DNA of 64,000 nt from CADEFQ01 sp035433705 (GCA_035433705.1 DAORVK010000013.1:5872-69871); one strand, 5' to 3'. Counted from the stretch's first letter, positions 33,657 to 42,279 are shown. Notes: generated from the sequence alone by a model not told the origin. Numbers and translations are program-made.

Positions 33657-34495
33657 GTCGAAGGCGCCTCCTGGATCAACACCGGCCGCGCCGCGGCGCC
33701 GCCCACGATCAGTTGTACTGCGGGCGCGCTTCGGGCTCGCGCGTGGCGCGCCGGCCCGGCGATCGTGCTTACATCGACCACGCGCAGCGCGGCGGCATCT
33801 GACGAGGCCGCACCGCGCAGCAGAACGGTGACCTCACCGGTGCGCTGCGCGAGCACGAGGCGCTGTGCATCCACCGGTGCGACATCGAGCGCGACCGTGG
33901 CGTAGTCGACGTCGATGTCGTGTGCCACCCCATCGCCGCCCGTGGTGCGCACGCGCCGGGTGCTGCGCCCGGTGGCAATGACGGTGACGCGCTCGAGCAG
34001 CGGGCGCACAGCCGCGGCCCGCGGACTTGCGCCGTCGCCATCGGCGATGTAGACGAGATCCACGACATCGCCGGGCGTGAGGAGGCCCGCGAAGCCATTG
34101 ATCTCGTCGACCGCGAGGGTGATTGCGCGACGATCGGCGCCGACAAGTGAAGCAAGCGGCGGCAGCTCACTCGATTGCAGCGATGAAGGCAGAACCGGAT
34201 CGCCGGGCGCAAGCGCATGCAGCGCCACGCGGCCAAGGATTTCGCCCGATGCCTCGGCGCCGCGTGCCTCGCTCGGTGCGAATCGCGCGGGCACCTTGCG
34301 CAGGGCGAGATCCTCGATCTGCACGGTCTGCCCCGCCGCAATGGCCTTCGCTGCCACGATCACCGGGCGCAGCACATACTCATTGGCGAACGTCGCCTCG
34401 GCATTCGAGATGCGCGTACTGATGTAGCGTGACGCCAGCACCGCGGCACCACCTCCGGCGACCAGCGCGACGAGCCATGGGAGCCACTTCGTCAT
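33653..34495 (-). CDS. cpaB: Flp pilus assembly protein CpaB/RcpC
   Basis: About 280 residues. One N-terminal membrane segment (about 5-23) leads into a SAF domain (VIVAAKAIAAGQTVQIEDLALRKVP; LGRVALHALAPGDPVLPSSL) and the RcpC/CpaB domain (RAITLAVDEINGFAGLLTPGDVVDLV). CpaB is a periplasmic helper that stabilises the secretin. The ATG at 34495 overlaps the stop of the 59-residue minor pilin gene. Confidence 0.9.
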   Translation of the reverse strand: MTKWLPWLVALVAGGGAAVLASRYISTRISNAEATFANEYVLRPVIVAAKAIAAGQTVQIEDLALRKVPARFAPSEARGAEASGEILGRVALHALAPGDPVLPSSLQSSELPPLASLVGADRRAITLAVDEINGFAGLLTPGDVVDLVYIADGDGASPRAAAVRPLLERVTVIATGRSTRRVRTTGGDGVAHDIDVDYATVALDVAPVDAQRLVLAQRTGEVTVLLRGAASSDAAALRVVDVSTIAGPARHARARSAPAVQLIVGGAAARPVLIQEAPST

Positions 34496-34671
34496 GGCGC
34501 TACCGTGAGGGCCAGCAACGACCCTGACCAGGACTGCCAGTAGTTCCTGAGTGCGTCCTCGAGCTGAACGACGATTGCCGGCCCGCCCAGGAACGGCAGG
34601 CACAAGGCGGCGACCACCACCACCAGGACACACACATATTCGACCAGCGCCTGGCCCCGCACGAATCTCAT
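34492..34671 (-). CDS. Small TadE/Flp-like minor pilin (59 aa)
   Basis: A short gene between the unknown exported protein and cpaB, overlapping both (ATGA at each end). The product has 59 residues: MRFVRGQALVEY, then a membrane segment VCVLVVVVAALCLPFLGG, then about 29 residues. The glycine at position 6 with glutamate at +5 is the processing site of Flp and TadE prepilins. The short post-helix region is unlike full TadE and close in size to a mature Flp pilin, so it could be a second pilin or a tip subunit. Coding status is supported by the conserved site and the exact overlaps. Confidence 0.75.
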   Translation of the reverse strand: MRFVRGQALVEYVCVLVVVVAALCLPFLGGPAIVVQLEDALRNYWQSWSGSLLALTVAP

Positions 34672-35327
34672 GGCCTCGGTCCCGCATGGCCGACCATCGC
34701 ACGAGTTGCCGCCCCGTCCGCGCGCAGATCGAGGCCGAGCGTTTCAGTGCCGCGCAAGAACCATTGGGCCTCGCCGGGACGGCGCTCCAGGCAGTCCGTG
34801 CGCCCGGCCGGGTGCCAGCCGCGATCGAGCAGGTTCTGGCAGAGCTGTGCCAGCATTCGCGCCGGCGCGCCAGGCAAGGACACGATGAACTGGCTGGCAC
34901 GGCCCGCCGCATCATCGAATGAAACGACACGCAGGACGACGGCGCCAGCGGGCAGCGGGAGGGGCGGGCGCACGGGTGCAGTAAGCGGCGCCCGCAGATT
35001 CACGCGCGCAAGGAGAATCTCGCTGCCACCACTTTCGACCGATCGGACTTGAAGCGTTTCCTGCGTCGTGTGCTGCAGGCGGCTCACGACGCGCCAGTCA
35101 CCCGCGATCCTGCTTTGAGGCGATTCGAAGGGATGGGCCCGTGACCAGAGCGCCAGCACGTCTTCAGGGCACAACCGGGAGCGATAGCGATGGACCTGCA
35201 TCGGCGCACGATCGACAGTCATTGCATCGCTCGCAACCAGAACCGCTTCGCGCGACAACCACGGGGCTGGCTCCGCCAGCTGTGCCGCGACGAGTGACAG
35301 TGCCGAAGCGAGCGCCACGATCAGCAT
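34668..35327 (-). CDS. Unknown exported protein of the pilus operon
   Basis: About 219 residues. The start at 35327 has GGGAG eight bases upstream; an ATG at 35348 has no such site. A signal peptide spans about 1-15 (MLIVALASALSLVAA). The mature part has two cysteines at the N-terminal and C-terminal thirds (RSRLCPEDVL; AQLCQNLLDRGWHPAGRTDCLERR), compatible with disulfides, and the stretch LPLPAGAVVLRVVSFDDAAGRASQFIVSLPG. No family is recognised. Its place between a TadE-like gene and the small pilin, with overlaps on both sides, argues for a role in pilus assembly or at the tip. Confidence 0.7.
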   Translation of the reverse strand: MLIVALASALSLVAAQLAEPAPWLSREAVLVASDAMTVDRAPMQVHRYRSRLCPEDVLALWSRAHPFESPQSRIAGDWRVVSRLQHTTQETLQVRSVESGGSEILLARVNLRAPLTAPVRPPLPLPAGAVVLRVVSFDDAAGRASQFIVSLPGAPARMLAQLCQNLLDRGWHPAGRTDCLERRPGEAQWFLRGTETLGLDLRADGAATRAMVGHAGPRP

Positions 35328-36094
35328 CGCGGGTACTCCCGGATCCATGCGGGCGCGCGGGGCACGGTCCTATCGATGGGTACGACGTCGGGTGCGACAA
35401 GCGCGGGGCAGAACTCGCGCAGGCGCGGCTCGAAGAGCGCGAGCAGCGGCGTAAGCGGCCGAATCAATGCGGTCACCGGCGAGAGAACCCGCAATGGGGA
35501 AAGACCGCTCACGCGCGCGGCCGTTTGCCGGGAATCGTCGGCTCCCCAGGAATCGCCGAGTACGCTCACGCGCGCCGAGAGCACGAGAGGCCTCGGCAGA
35601 AACGGAAGGTGGACATTCCTCAGCTCGGTGCGCACCCGTGCCTGTGAGGGTCCGCCTGCGCGGATTTCGAAACGCCCCGGCGCGAGCGGCGCTGAAGGCG
35701 CGACCAGGGCAAGCGCCGCATCGGTGGCGCTGCCCGCGAGGCCGCCCAGCCGTGCAGCGCCCGTGACGAGCGACACCTGCGCCGGGGAATCGAGCCAGCG
35801 AGCACGAGTGGCAGGGTCGATCCAGAGCCCGGGATAAACCGACCAGTCTTGCGCGCCGGGAGCCGCGGTGACAGGACCCGGGACCGTGTCGAACAGATAC
35901 TGCCGTACCCGAAACGCCGTGGTGCCGGCCGCCTCGGGCGCCAGTGCACGATCGAAGGCGGCATAGCGTGCTGCAGCCTGGGTTGTGACGGCGAGATCCT
36001 GCAGGCCAGCAATCGCAAGCAGCGCAAGCCACAGCGGCACGAGGCCGAGCAACACGACCAGCATCTCGGTCAGTGCCTGGCCGCGCGCAATCAT
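35321..36094 (-). CDS. TadE-like pseudopilin
   Basis: About 257 residues. MIARGQALTEM gives a prepilin site with glutamate at +5 after G5, then a membrane helix MLVVLLGLVPLWLALLAIAGL and a long periplasmic part. TadE-like proteins are minor pseudopilins needed for Flp pilus assembly. The C-terminal region is proline-rich, with a cysteine in REFCPALVAP and another as the last residue. It overlaps tadG at its start and the unknown exported gene at its end. Confidence 0.78.
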   Translation of the reverse strand: MIARGQALTEMLVVLLGLVPLWLALLAIAGLQDLAVTTQAAARYAAFDRALAPEAAGTTAFRVRQYLFDTVPGPVTAAPGAQDWSVYPGLWIDPATRARWLDSPAQVSLVTGAARLGGLAGSATDAALALVAPSAPLAPGRFEIRAGGPSQARVRTELRNVHLPFLPRPLVLSARVSVLGDSWGADDSRQTAARVSGLSPLRVLSPVTALIRPLTPLLALFEPRLREFCPALVAPDVVPIDRTVPRAPAWIREYPRC

Positions 36095-37269
36095 GGCGCG
36101 GGGAGTCGCGGCGGCGTGGCGAGCCGCGCCTGCCAGTAAGGTGAATAGAGACTCGGGAGCTCGCGCCGCCGGTCGGGGCGTGGCGTCGGGCGTGCATGAA
36201 ACACCCGCGCAGAAGCCTGCGCCGTCATGGGCCCGGGTGATGGGCCCGAAACGCGGACGATAGGCACCTCAAGCTCGAGATCGAGGCGCAGATCATTCTG
36301 CACCGCCGGCTCGAGGCGTGCCACATCACGCATGGACGGCAGGCCGCGTGACAGGCGTGAGACCCGCAAGTCGCGCATCGCGGTGCGCGAAGTGCGGCGG
36401 TTCACCCGATAGCTGCCGCCGTGATAGCCGCGCAGCGAAGTCGCCCGCCCCTGTTCCGCAGCGCCCCAGCCGATCTGGAACGCCTCCCGCCAGCCGAACA
36501 GCGTGCGGTGGTGCAGGGCGAAGGTGTCCATGCCACGCCACGTGTCGAAACCAGGGAGGTCGGTGCCGCCCCGCTTTTCGAGCCGCACGATCACGGGCAC
36601 TCTGAAGACGGCCCCGCGATCGACGGTGAAGCGATCAAGCGAGCGGACGATGACTTCTTTCTGTCGGCCACGCTGCGCGCCGCCGTACACTCGGGTAAGC
36701 CGGACCCAGCGCGTGGTGTGTGCGCCCATGAGCGCGCTGCCGCGGGTACTCAGCGACGCTCCGGGAAAGTTGTCGGCGGCGGTGCGCTGCGCGAGCTCCA
36801 AAGCTGCCGGAGCCGCGGCGAGATGCAGGGCATCCGCGGCACGCGCGAAGTCGGTGGTGAAGAGCGCGAGGGTGCCCTCGCCTGTGACAAGCAGGGGTTG
36901 CGAGGCGCGATTGACTCCGGTCATCACGTTTCGCAGCCCCGTGGTCGCCGGCCCGAGATACGGCACGAAGCGGGTGATGCGGTTGGCGCGATCGACTGTG
37001 CGCGTCATGTACGCGAGCCAGGACCGCAGACTGACCGACTGGGCCATGGCTGCCTGGTTCGCGACGATGGCGCGGTTCATGTAGCTCTCGAAATTGAGCA
37101 CGCGTGCCTCGAAAATGGCGGCCGACAGCGCCGCGGCATCGGCGGAGTCGATGAGACGCCGCTTCTGCGTGACGAGCCGGCCGCTCTCGTACACGAACAG
37201 GGTGGCCGTCGCGAGGCACGCAAGCAGAGCGAGAGTGAAAACCACCGCAGCTCCACGTTCGCACCGCAC
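36091..37269 (-). CDS. TadG-like pilus assembly protein
   Basis: About 392 residues. The N-terminus MRCERGAAVVFTLALLACLATATLF is a membrane segment of the TadG type, followed by LVTQKRRLIDSADAAALSAA, the classic TadG N-terminal motif. The remainder is periplasmic, with no von Willebrand factor domain, so it is shorter than many TadG proteins. Unlike the TadE-like proteins it has no glutamate at +5 after the N-terminal glycine and is probably not processed. It follows the pilin gene by 3 bp and overlaps the TadE-like gene. Confidence 0.78.
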   Translation of the reverse strand: MRCERGAAVVFTLALLACLATATLFVYESGRLVTQKRRLIDSADAAALSAAIFEARVLNFESYMNRAIVANQAAMAQSVSLRSWLAYMTRTVDRANRITRFVPYLGPATTGLRNVMTGVNRASQPLLVTGEGTLALFTTDFARAADALHLAAAPAALELAQRTAADNFPGASLSTRGSALMGAHTTRWVRLTRVYGGAQRGRQKEVIVRSLDRFTVDRGAVFRVPVIVRLEKRGGTDLPGFDTWRGMDTFALHHRTLFGWREAFQIGWGAAEQGRATSLRGYHGGSYRVNRRTSRTAMRDLRVSRLSRGLPSMRDVARLEPAVQNDLRLDLELEVPIVRVSGPSPGPMTAQASARVFHARPTPRPDRRRELPSLYSPYWQARLATPPRLPAP

Positions 37270-37272
37270 GGC

Positions 37273-37521
37273 TTACTGCTCGAAGTCCTGCAGGGTCTTT
37301 TGCGACTGACCCTCGGTGTTGGAACGCTGTTGCGCCTGATTGACGGCACCACGCGCGCCGCCGGAATTGGCGCCGGCGAGTGCCGATGCCGCGACCGATG
37401 TCTGGCCACGCACGATGTCGCCGAAGGCCGTGTAGACCCCGATCGCCGCGACGGCGATGAGCGCCACGATGATGATGTATTCGGTCATGCCCTGACCGCG
37501 GGTAACGCGTTTCGATGTCAT
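37273..37521 (-). CDS. flp: Flp/Fap type IVb pilin
   Basis: About 82 residues. TRGQGMTEYIIIVALIAVAAIG is the type IVb prepilin motif: cleavage after G9, glutamate at +5 and tyrosine at +6, then a hydrophobic helix. The C-terminal half is glutamine-, serine- and alanine-rich, as in exposed pilin tails. It is the first gene of the 12-gene operon. GGAGG lies eight bases before the ATG. It is the likely major pilin, being the only subunit of standard Flp size at the operon head. Confidence 0.9.
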   Translation of the reverse strand: MTSKRVTRGQGMTEYIIIVALIAVAAIGVYTAFGDIVRGQTSVAASALAGANSGGARGAVNQAQQRSNTEGQSQKTLQDFEQ

Positions 37522-37631
37522 GTGAAAACCCTCCGCACTGTCGAGGCTTCATTGAATGCCCCGGCAGCCGCAAAAGCACGCCGAGAAACGGCGGTCTTTA
37601 CGGCGAAATCCGCGCGCGCCACACTCGCGGC

Positions 37632-38741
37632 ATGCGCGCCCGTCTGCAACTTGCCTGCCTTCTCGCCACCTGCACGGTCACCGCCCACGCCGCGACACCG
37701 CCCGACGTGGCCCGTGTCATTGAAGAACTCGGCCTGCAAACCGCTTCCGTGCCCTCCCGCGAGCGGCGGGGCTGGCGCCCGCTCCGCAAGATCGTCGTCC
37801 GTGCGAATCTCGGGCCCGATGCAGCGCAGTTGCTGGACACGGCCGCGGCGGGCGCGGAAGTCGTCGTGACATCGACCCACGCGCAAGCGCTGCAGGCCGC
37901 ACCCGACGCAGATGCGCTTCTCGGCTACTGCGAAGCGGATCTGCTCGCTGCGGCACCCAAGACAGTGTGGGTGCAATCATTTTCCGTCGGCGTCGAGAAC
38001 TGCGTGGCGCTGCCTGCGATCCGCGAGCGCGACATCGTGGTCACGAACATGCAGCGCGCGCTCGGGCCGCCGATGGCAGAACACGCGATCGCACTGCTGC
38101 TTGCGCTCGCACGCCACCTTGACACCTATATCGTTCGACAAGCCGCCGGCACCTGGGACGAATCTCCGGGCGGCGGCGCGCCGGTCCGCGTGCTGGGCGG
38201 CAAGACACTGCTGATCGCCGGCCTCGGCGGCATCGGCACCGAGGTCGCACGCCGCGCGCACGCGCTCGGCATGCACGTTGTCGCGACACGCGCTTCCGAC
38301 CGACCCGGGCCGCCTTTCGTCGAGTACGTCGGCAAACCCGCAGAACTCCTTGCTCTCGCTGCGCGGGCCGATGCAGTCGTCGCAGCGCTACCGCTCACCA
38401 CAGACACGCGCGGCCTCTTCGACGCAAAGTTCTTTGCGGCCATGAAGCGGGGAGCGTATTTCGTGAACCTTGGCCGCGGTCAGAGTGTCATCACGGGCGA
38501 TCTCCTCGCCGCGCTGCAATCGGGCCATGTGGGTGGCGCCGCGCTCGATGTGACCGATCCCGAGCCTCTGCCGCCCGATCACCCTCTGTGGCATGCGCCG
38601 CGCATCCTCATCACACCCCACATGTCTGCGACTACCGATGACGACCCCCACTACCGCCGTCTGATCGTGCGCGAGAACCTGCGTCGCTGGCAGGCGGGCG
38701 AGGCGCTGCTGTCTGTGGTCGATATCGAACGGGGCTACTGA
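37632..38741 (+). CDS. D-2-hydroxyacid dehydrogenase homologue with signal peptide
   Basis: About 369 residues from ATG 37632. The C-terminal two thirds are a D-isomer 2-hydroxyacid dehydrogenase: NAD loop IAGLGGIGTEVARRA, then VVAALPLTTDTRGLF, VNLGRGQSV (catalytic arginine), GGAALDVTDPEPLPPDHPLW and the catalytic histidine in ILITPHMSA. Unusually, residues 1-20 (RLQLACLLATCTVTAHA) look like a cleavable signal peptide, suggesting export. Typical family members are cytoplasmic and NAD-dependent. The start is divergent from flp by 110 bp. An upstream frame extension to 37515 lacks family character. Confidence 0.83.
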   Translation: MRARLQLACLLATCTVTAHAATPPDVARVIEELGLQTASVPSRERRGWRPLRKIVVRANLGPDAAQLLDTAAAGAEVVVTSTHAQALQAAPDADALLGYCEADLLAAAPKTVWVQSFSVGVENCVALPAIRERDIVVTNMQRALGPPMAEHAIALLLALARHLDTYIVRQAAGTWDESPGGGAPVRVLGGKTLLIAGLGGIGTEVARRAHALGMHVVATRASDRPGPPFVEYVGKPAELLALAARADAVVAALPLTTDTRGLFDAKFFAAMKRGAYFVNLGRGQSVITGDLLAALQSGHVGGAALDVTDPEPLPPDHPLWHAPRILITPHMSATTDDDPHYRRLIVRENLRRWQAGEALLSVVDIERGY

Positions 38742-38743
38742 TC

Positions 38744-39532
38744 GTGCCTGCCTTGCGGATCGATGGCAGTTCACTCGACTACGAAAGCCGGGGTGACGCA
38801 CGGCACCCGACGCTGCTGCTGTTGCACGCGCTCGGCAGTTCGCTCGCCATGTGGGACGCGCAGGTCCGGGCTCTCGCCGCGCACTTTCGCATCGTTCGAC
38901 TTTCCTTGCGCGGACACGGTGCCTCGTCGTTCGCAGGCCCATCGGAACTCACCATCGACACGATGGCGGGCGATGCGTGCGCCCTCCTCGATGCACTCGC
39001 CATCGAGCGCGCGCACTGGTGCGGCCTCTCGCTTGGCGGCATGGTCGCGATGTGCGCGGCGCAGCTTCAGCCCGGGCGTGTAGATCGGCTCGTGCTCGCC
39101 AACACCACCGCGCACATGCCACCCGCCGACGCGTGGTCGCAGCGGATCGCACTCGTGCGCGAGCAGGGTATGACGCCGCTCGCGGAAGCGACGATGCAGC
39201 GCTGGTTCACGCCCGCGTTTCACCGTCGCGAACCGGACGAGGTGGAACGCATCCGGCGCATCTTTCTCGGGACCGACCCTTCCGGCTATGCGGCCGCGTG
39301 CACAGCGATCCGCGATATGGACCAGCGCACAAGGCTGCAGGACATACACGCCCCCACCCTCGTCATCGCCGGATCGGGAGACGCCAGCATGCCGCCGGAG
39401 CGCGCAGCAGAATTGCAGGCAGCCATTCCCGGCGCACAGCTCGTGGTACTCGAGGCTGCCCATCTCTCGAACATGGAAGCCTGCGACGACTTCAACGCCG
39501 CCGTACTCAGGCACCTCGACGTCAGTTCGTAA
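38744..39532 (+). CDS. Alpha/beta hydrolase (3-oxoadipate enol-lactonase-like)
   Basis: About 262 residues, cytoplasmic. The fold markers are LLLLHALGSSLAMWD (oxyanion region), LRGHGASS, the nucleophile elbow GLSLGGMVA (S96) and the C-terminal histidine in LEAAHLSNMEACDDF. The pattern is closest to PcaD-like lactonases and related esterases. The GTG start lies 2 bp after the dehydrogenase gene, so the two are co-transcribed. The true substrate is open. It overlaps the convergent histidine kinase gene by 11 bp. Confidence 0.85.
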   Translation: MPALRIDGSSLDYESRGDARHPTLLLLHALGSSLAMWDAQVRALAAHFRIVRLSLRGHGASSFAGPSELTIDTMAGDACALLDALAIERAHWCGLSLGGMVAMCAAQLQPGRVDRLVLANTTAHMPPADAWSQRIALVREQGMTPLAEATMQRWFTPAFHRREPDEVERIRRIFLGTDPSGYAAACTAIRDMDQRTRLQDIHAPTLVIAGSGDASMPPERAAELQAAIPGAQLVVLEAAHLSNMEACDDFNAAVLRHLDVSS

Positions 39533-40946
39533 GGCGCCGCGAGGCCTCGCCGAAGTAGTCGGCCTCCACGGGAATCTCGCCCTCGGCCACCGCTGGCAGT
39601 GTGAGCGTGATTTCGAGCCCGCCTGCCGCCAGATTGCGCGCCTTCGCCGAGCCGCGGTGCAGGCGCATCGCGCGTGCCACGATCGCGAGTCCGAGACCTG
39701 AGCCGTCGGGGTGACGGGTGCGTGCGTCGCCGATGCGGGTGAAGGGTTCAAAGATGTGCTCGAGCGCATCCGCTGGAACACCGGGCCCGCGATCCTGCAC
39801 GACGATCGCAGCCTCGCGGCCGCTGGCGCGCAGCCGGATGTCGATGTGGGTTCCTTCGGCCGTGTGGTGGATCGCATTGCGAAGCACGTTCTGCAAGGCG
39901 CTGCCGAGGATCACCGGGTTCCCGTAGACCTGCGCACGCGCGTCTGCGCAATCGTGCAGCTCGAGCACGCATTGCCGCTGCGCCGCCTCGAGGCGCGCGT
40001 CCTCGACGACCTCTTCGACGAATGGCGCCAGCTCGATCAACTGGAATTTGGGAGGGGTGGACATGGCATCGAGCCGCGAAAGGCCCAGAATCGAGCCGAT
40101 CATGTGATCGAGCCGGTCGGCCTGCTGCTGCAGCCTCGCGATGTCGGTTTCCAGACGGTTGTCCGGGTCACGTCGGCGCAGCAGCTCGAGCGCCACATTG
40201 AGGCGGGCGAGTGGTGTGCGCAGCTCGTGCGACATGTCGCGCACGAGCTGGTCGCGCGCCTTGAGCAGGTGTTCGAGTCGCCCCGCCATCGCGATGAAGT
40301 CGCGCGCGAGCGCGCCAAGCTCGTCGCCGCGCGCAATTACGCGCGCGCTCACCTCGGGCGCCGCGAGCCCCGCGGCGAACGAGCGTGTTGCGCGGGCGAG
40401 TTCGCGCACCGGCCGGCTGAAACTGCGGGCCAATATGCCCGCCACGGCGCCGCTCACGAGAATGGCGAGCGCGATCAGAAGGAGCGGCAGCTCCCTGATG
40501 CCTACCCGGTCCCACCAGGCGGGGTCGCGTTCGACGAGATACACTGCGAAGCGCCGGCCGTCCGGCAATCGCACCTGCGGAACCCAGCGCGAGGTGTAGA
40601 GCGACGTTGAGGCCTCGGCCGGATCCGGCTTCAGAATGGCGGGCGTGCGCAGCGCGAGGCCCGGTGGTACCGCACGACCGAGGACGTCGGTTCCTGAAGC
40701 ATCGACGATCAGCGGCTGCACGTCGCCCGGCCTTGCATCCTCGGCTCGCAACCAGTCGCGTAGCGCAGCTTCGCCACCCCGATCGATGGCCGCCGCGGCT
40801 GCGGCGGCGACATGCGCTGCGTCGTGACCCGCCAGACGCTCGATGCGCTGGCTCACCATCAGGAAACTGGCCGCCGTGCCGAGCCCGAGCATCAGCAGGC
40901 TCGCAATACCCACGGTCAGGAAGATCCGGCCGTAGACGCTTTTCAC
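39522..40946 (-). CDS. Sensor histidine kinase (CpxA-like)
   Basis: About 474 residues. Membrane helices near residues 8-30 and 152-175 flank a periplasmic sensor domain of about 120 residues. A HAMP domain follows, then the dimerisation helix with the phosphorylated histidine in MSHELRTPLARL, and the ATPase with NVLRNAIHHT, DRGPGVP and GSGLGLAIV. The layout and partner resemble CpxA, which senses envelope stress. The ATG overlaps the response-regulator stop (ATGA). The actual signal is not readable from the sequence. Confidence 0.9.
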   Translation of the reverse strand: MKSVYGRIFLTVGIASLLMLGLGTAASFLMVSQRIERLAGHDAAHVAAAAAAAIDRGGEAALRDWLRAEDARPGDVQPLIVDASGTDVLGRAVPPGLALRTPAILKPDPAEASTSLYTSRWVPQVRLPDGRRFAVYLVERDPAWWDRVGIRELPLLLIALAILVSGAVAGILARSFSRPVRELARATRSFAAGLAAPEVSARVIARGDELGALARDFIAMAGRLEHLLKARDQLVRDMSHELRTPLARLNVALELLRRRDPDNRLETDIARLQQQADRLDHMIGSILGLSRLDAMSTPPKFQLIELAPFVEEVVEDARLEAAQRQCVLELHDCADARAQVYGNPVILGSALQNVLRNAIHHTAEGTHIDIRLRASGREAAIVVQDRGPGVPADALEHIFEPFTRIGDARTRHPDGSGLGLAIVARAMRLHRGSAKARNLAAGGLEITLTLPAVAEGEIPVEADYFGEASRRLTN

Positions 40947-41632
40947 GGGGGCTCCCCCGGATCCATTGCATAGCCTGCGCCGCGCACGCCGCGGATTTCC
41001 GGTGCACTTTCACCGAGCTTGCGGCGCAGGTTCGCGACGTGCGTGTCGACACTGCGATCGAAGGCCTCGAGCGGACGGCCGAGCGCGCGCTCACACAGTT
41101 GCTGGCGACTCACCACCACGCCGGCAGAGCGCATCAATTCCTCGAGCACACGCGCTTCGGCGCCAGTGAGCGCTACCGGCCGCGCTTCGACCGTCGCCCG
41201 ACCGCGAGCCAGATCAAGCACCAGCGCGCCGACGGTAAACAGGCGCTCCGTGGGAGCTGCCGCGCCCGCCGCCGGACGGCGCAGTATTGCGCGAATCCGT
41301 GCGATCAGTTCGCGCGGATGGAAGGGCTTGGCGAGATAGTCGTCTGCCCCGACCTCGAGCCCGACGATGCGATCCACGGCCTCGCCGCGCGCCGTCAGCA
41401 TCAACACCGGCACCGTGCTGCGCTGGCGCAGCGTGCGCAGCACATCGAAGCCGCTCATGCCGGGCAGCATCACGTCGAGCACGGCCAGATCGACGCGATG
41501 CTCCCCGAGGTGCGCGAGTGCCGCGGGGCCCGAGTGCACGCTCGCGACGCCGAAGCCCTCACCCGCCAACAGTTCTTCCAGCATGGCGCAGAGGTCGCGA
41601 TCGTCGTCGATGAGAAGCAGCTGAGCGAGCAT
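40943..41632 (-). CDS. Response regulator, OmpR/CpxR type
   Basis: About 229 residues. The receiver domain has the acidic pair IDDD, phospho-acceptor D53 in AVLDVMLPGMSGFD and the lysine in YLAKPFHPREL. The C-terminal winged-helix DNA-binding domain has EARVLEELMRSAG and VDTHVANLRRKLGE with RGAGYAM. It pairs with the adjacent histidine kinase. No target box is evident in the window. The gene is divergent from the fasciclin gene across 141 bp. Confidence 0.92.
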   Translation of the reverse strand: MLAQLLLIDDDRDLCAMLEELLAGEGFGVASVHSGPAALAHLGEHRVDLAVLDVMLPGMSGFDVLRTLRQRSTVPVLMLTARGEAVDRIVGLEVGADDYLAKPFHPRELIARIRAILRRPAAGAAAPTERLFTVGALVLDLARGRATVEARPVALTGAEARVLEELMRSAGVVVSRQQLCERALGRPLEAFDRSVDTHVANLRRKLGESAPEIRGVRGAGYAMDPGEPP

Positions 41633-41773
41633 GGCGGACCAGTTTAGACGCTCGCGATACGCAACTCACCCGGCCCGCCGACTTTGCAATTCTTTGCACA
41701 CCTTTTCCGCCCCCACACGTTGCGGACCCTGCTCCGGGGCTACTCTGTCCCTGCCCCTCAAGGAGACAGAATC

Positions 41774-42253
41774 ATGCAGATCCGGAAGTTCATGGCCGTC
41801 CTGGCGCTGACCACACTGGGCACCATTGCGGTCGCCACGGCACAGGACAAGCAGGTCGGTGACATCATCCACACCGACGCCCGCTTCTCGACCTTCGCCC
41901 GGGCGATCGACGCGGCGGGCCTCGAAGGCCTGCTTGCGGGTGGCAACAATGTCACCGTGCTCGCGCCGACGAACGAGGCGTTCGCGAAACTTCCCACCGG
42001 CAAGCTCGACAGCTTGCTCAAGCCCGAGAACAAGGCCGAGCTTGAGGCGCTGCTCAAGCGCCACCTCGTCGCCGGCAGTCTCGACCAGTACACGCTCAAG
42101 CGTCAGCGCGAGCTCGACACGGTCGGTGGCGAGAAGCTTGCCGTCAAGCTCGTCGGCGGGAGCCTGCGCGTCGCCGATGCCCGCGTGCTGGGTCGACAGG
42201 GCGTGGCGGCCAATGGGACCGTGCAGCCGCTGGATACCGTAATCACGAAGTGA
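41774..42253 (+). CDS. Exported fasciclin-domain protein
   Basis: About 159 residues from ATG 41774, with AGGAG eight bases upstream. The signal peptide covers about residues 1-23 (cleavage near VATAQ). One FAS1 domain follows: FSTFARAIDAAGLEGLL, VTVLAPTNEAFAKLPTGKL, LKRHLVAGSL and GTVQPLDTVI. Single-domain bacterial fasciclins are secreted or periplasmic proteins linked to adhesion; their biochemical role is mostly unknown. It lies opposite the two-component regulator and may be a target of it, but this is only positional. Confidence 0.9.
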   Translation: MQIRKFMAVLALTTLGTIAVATAQDKQVGDIIHTDARFSTFARAIDAAGLEGLLAGGNNVTVLAPTNEAFAKLPTGKLDSLLKPENKAELEALLKRHLVAGSLDQYTLKRQRELDTVGGEKLAVKLVGGSLRVADARVLGRQGVAANGTVQPLDTVITK

Positions 42254-42256
42254 TTG

Positions 42257-42274
42257 GCGCGCCGCCAGGCGCGC
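42257..42274. terminator. Small hairpin between convergent genes
   Basis: GCGCGCC (42257-42263) and GGCGCGC (42268-42274) pair perfectly around a GCCA loop in the 26-bp gap between the fasciclin gene and the convergent RND pump gene. The position fits a terminator, but no uridine tract follows on either strand, so the call is weak. Confidence 0.3.
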
Positions 42275-42279
42275 AGCTC

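Noticed and set aside
38744..39532. Assignment of the hydrolase as a dedicated 3-oxoadipate enol-lactonase (pcaD)
   Set aside because: No other beta-ketoadipate genes are nearby; the similarity is at the level of the alpha/beta-hydrolase subgroup only.
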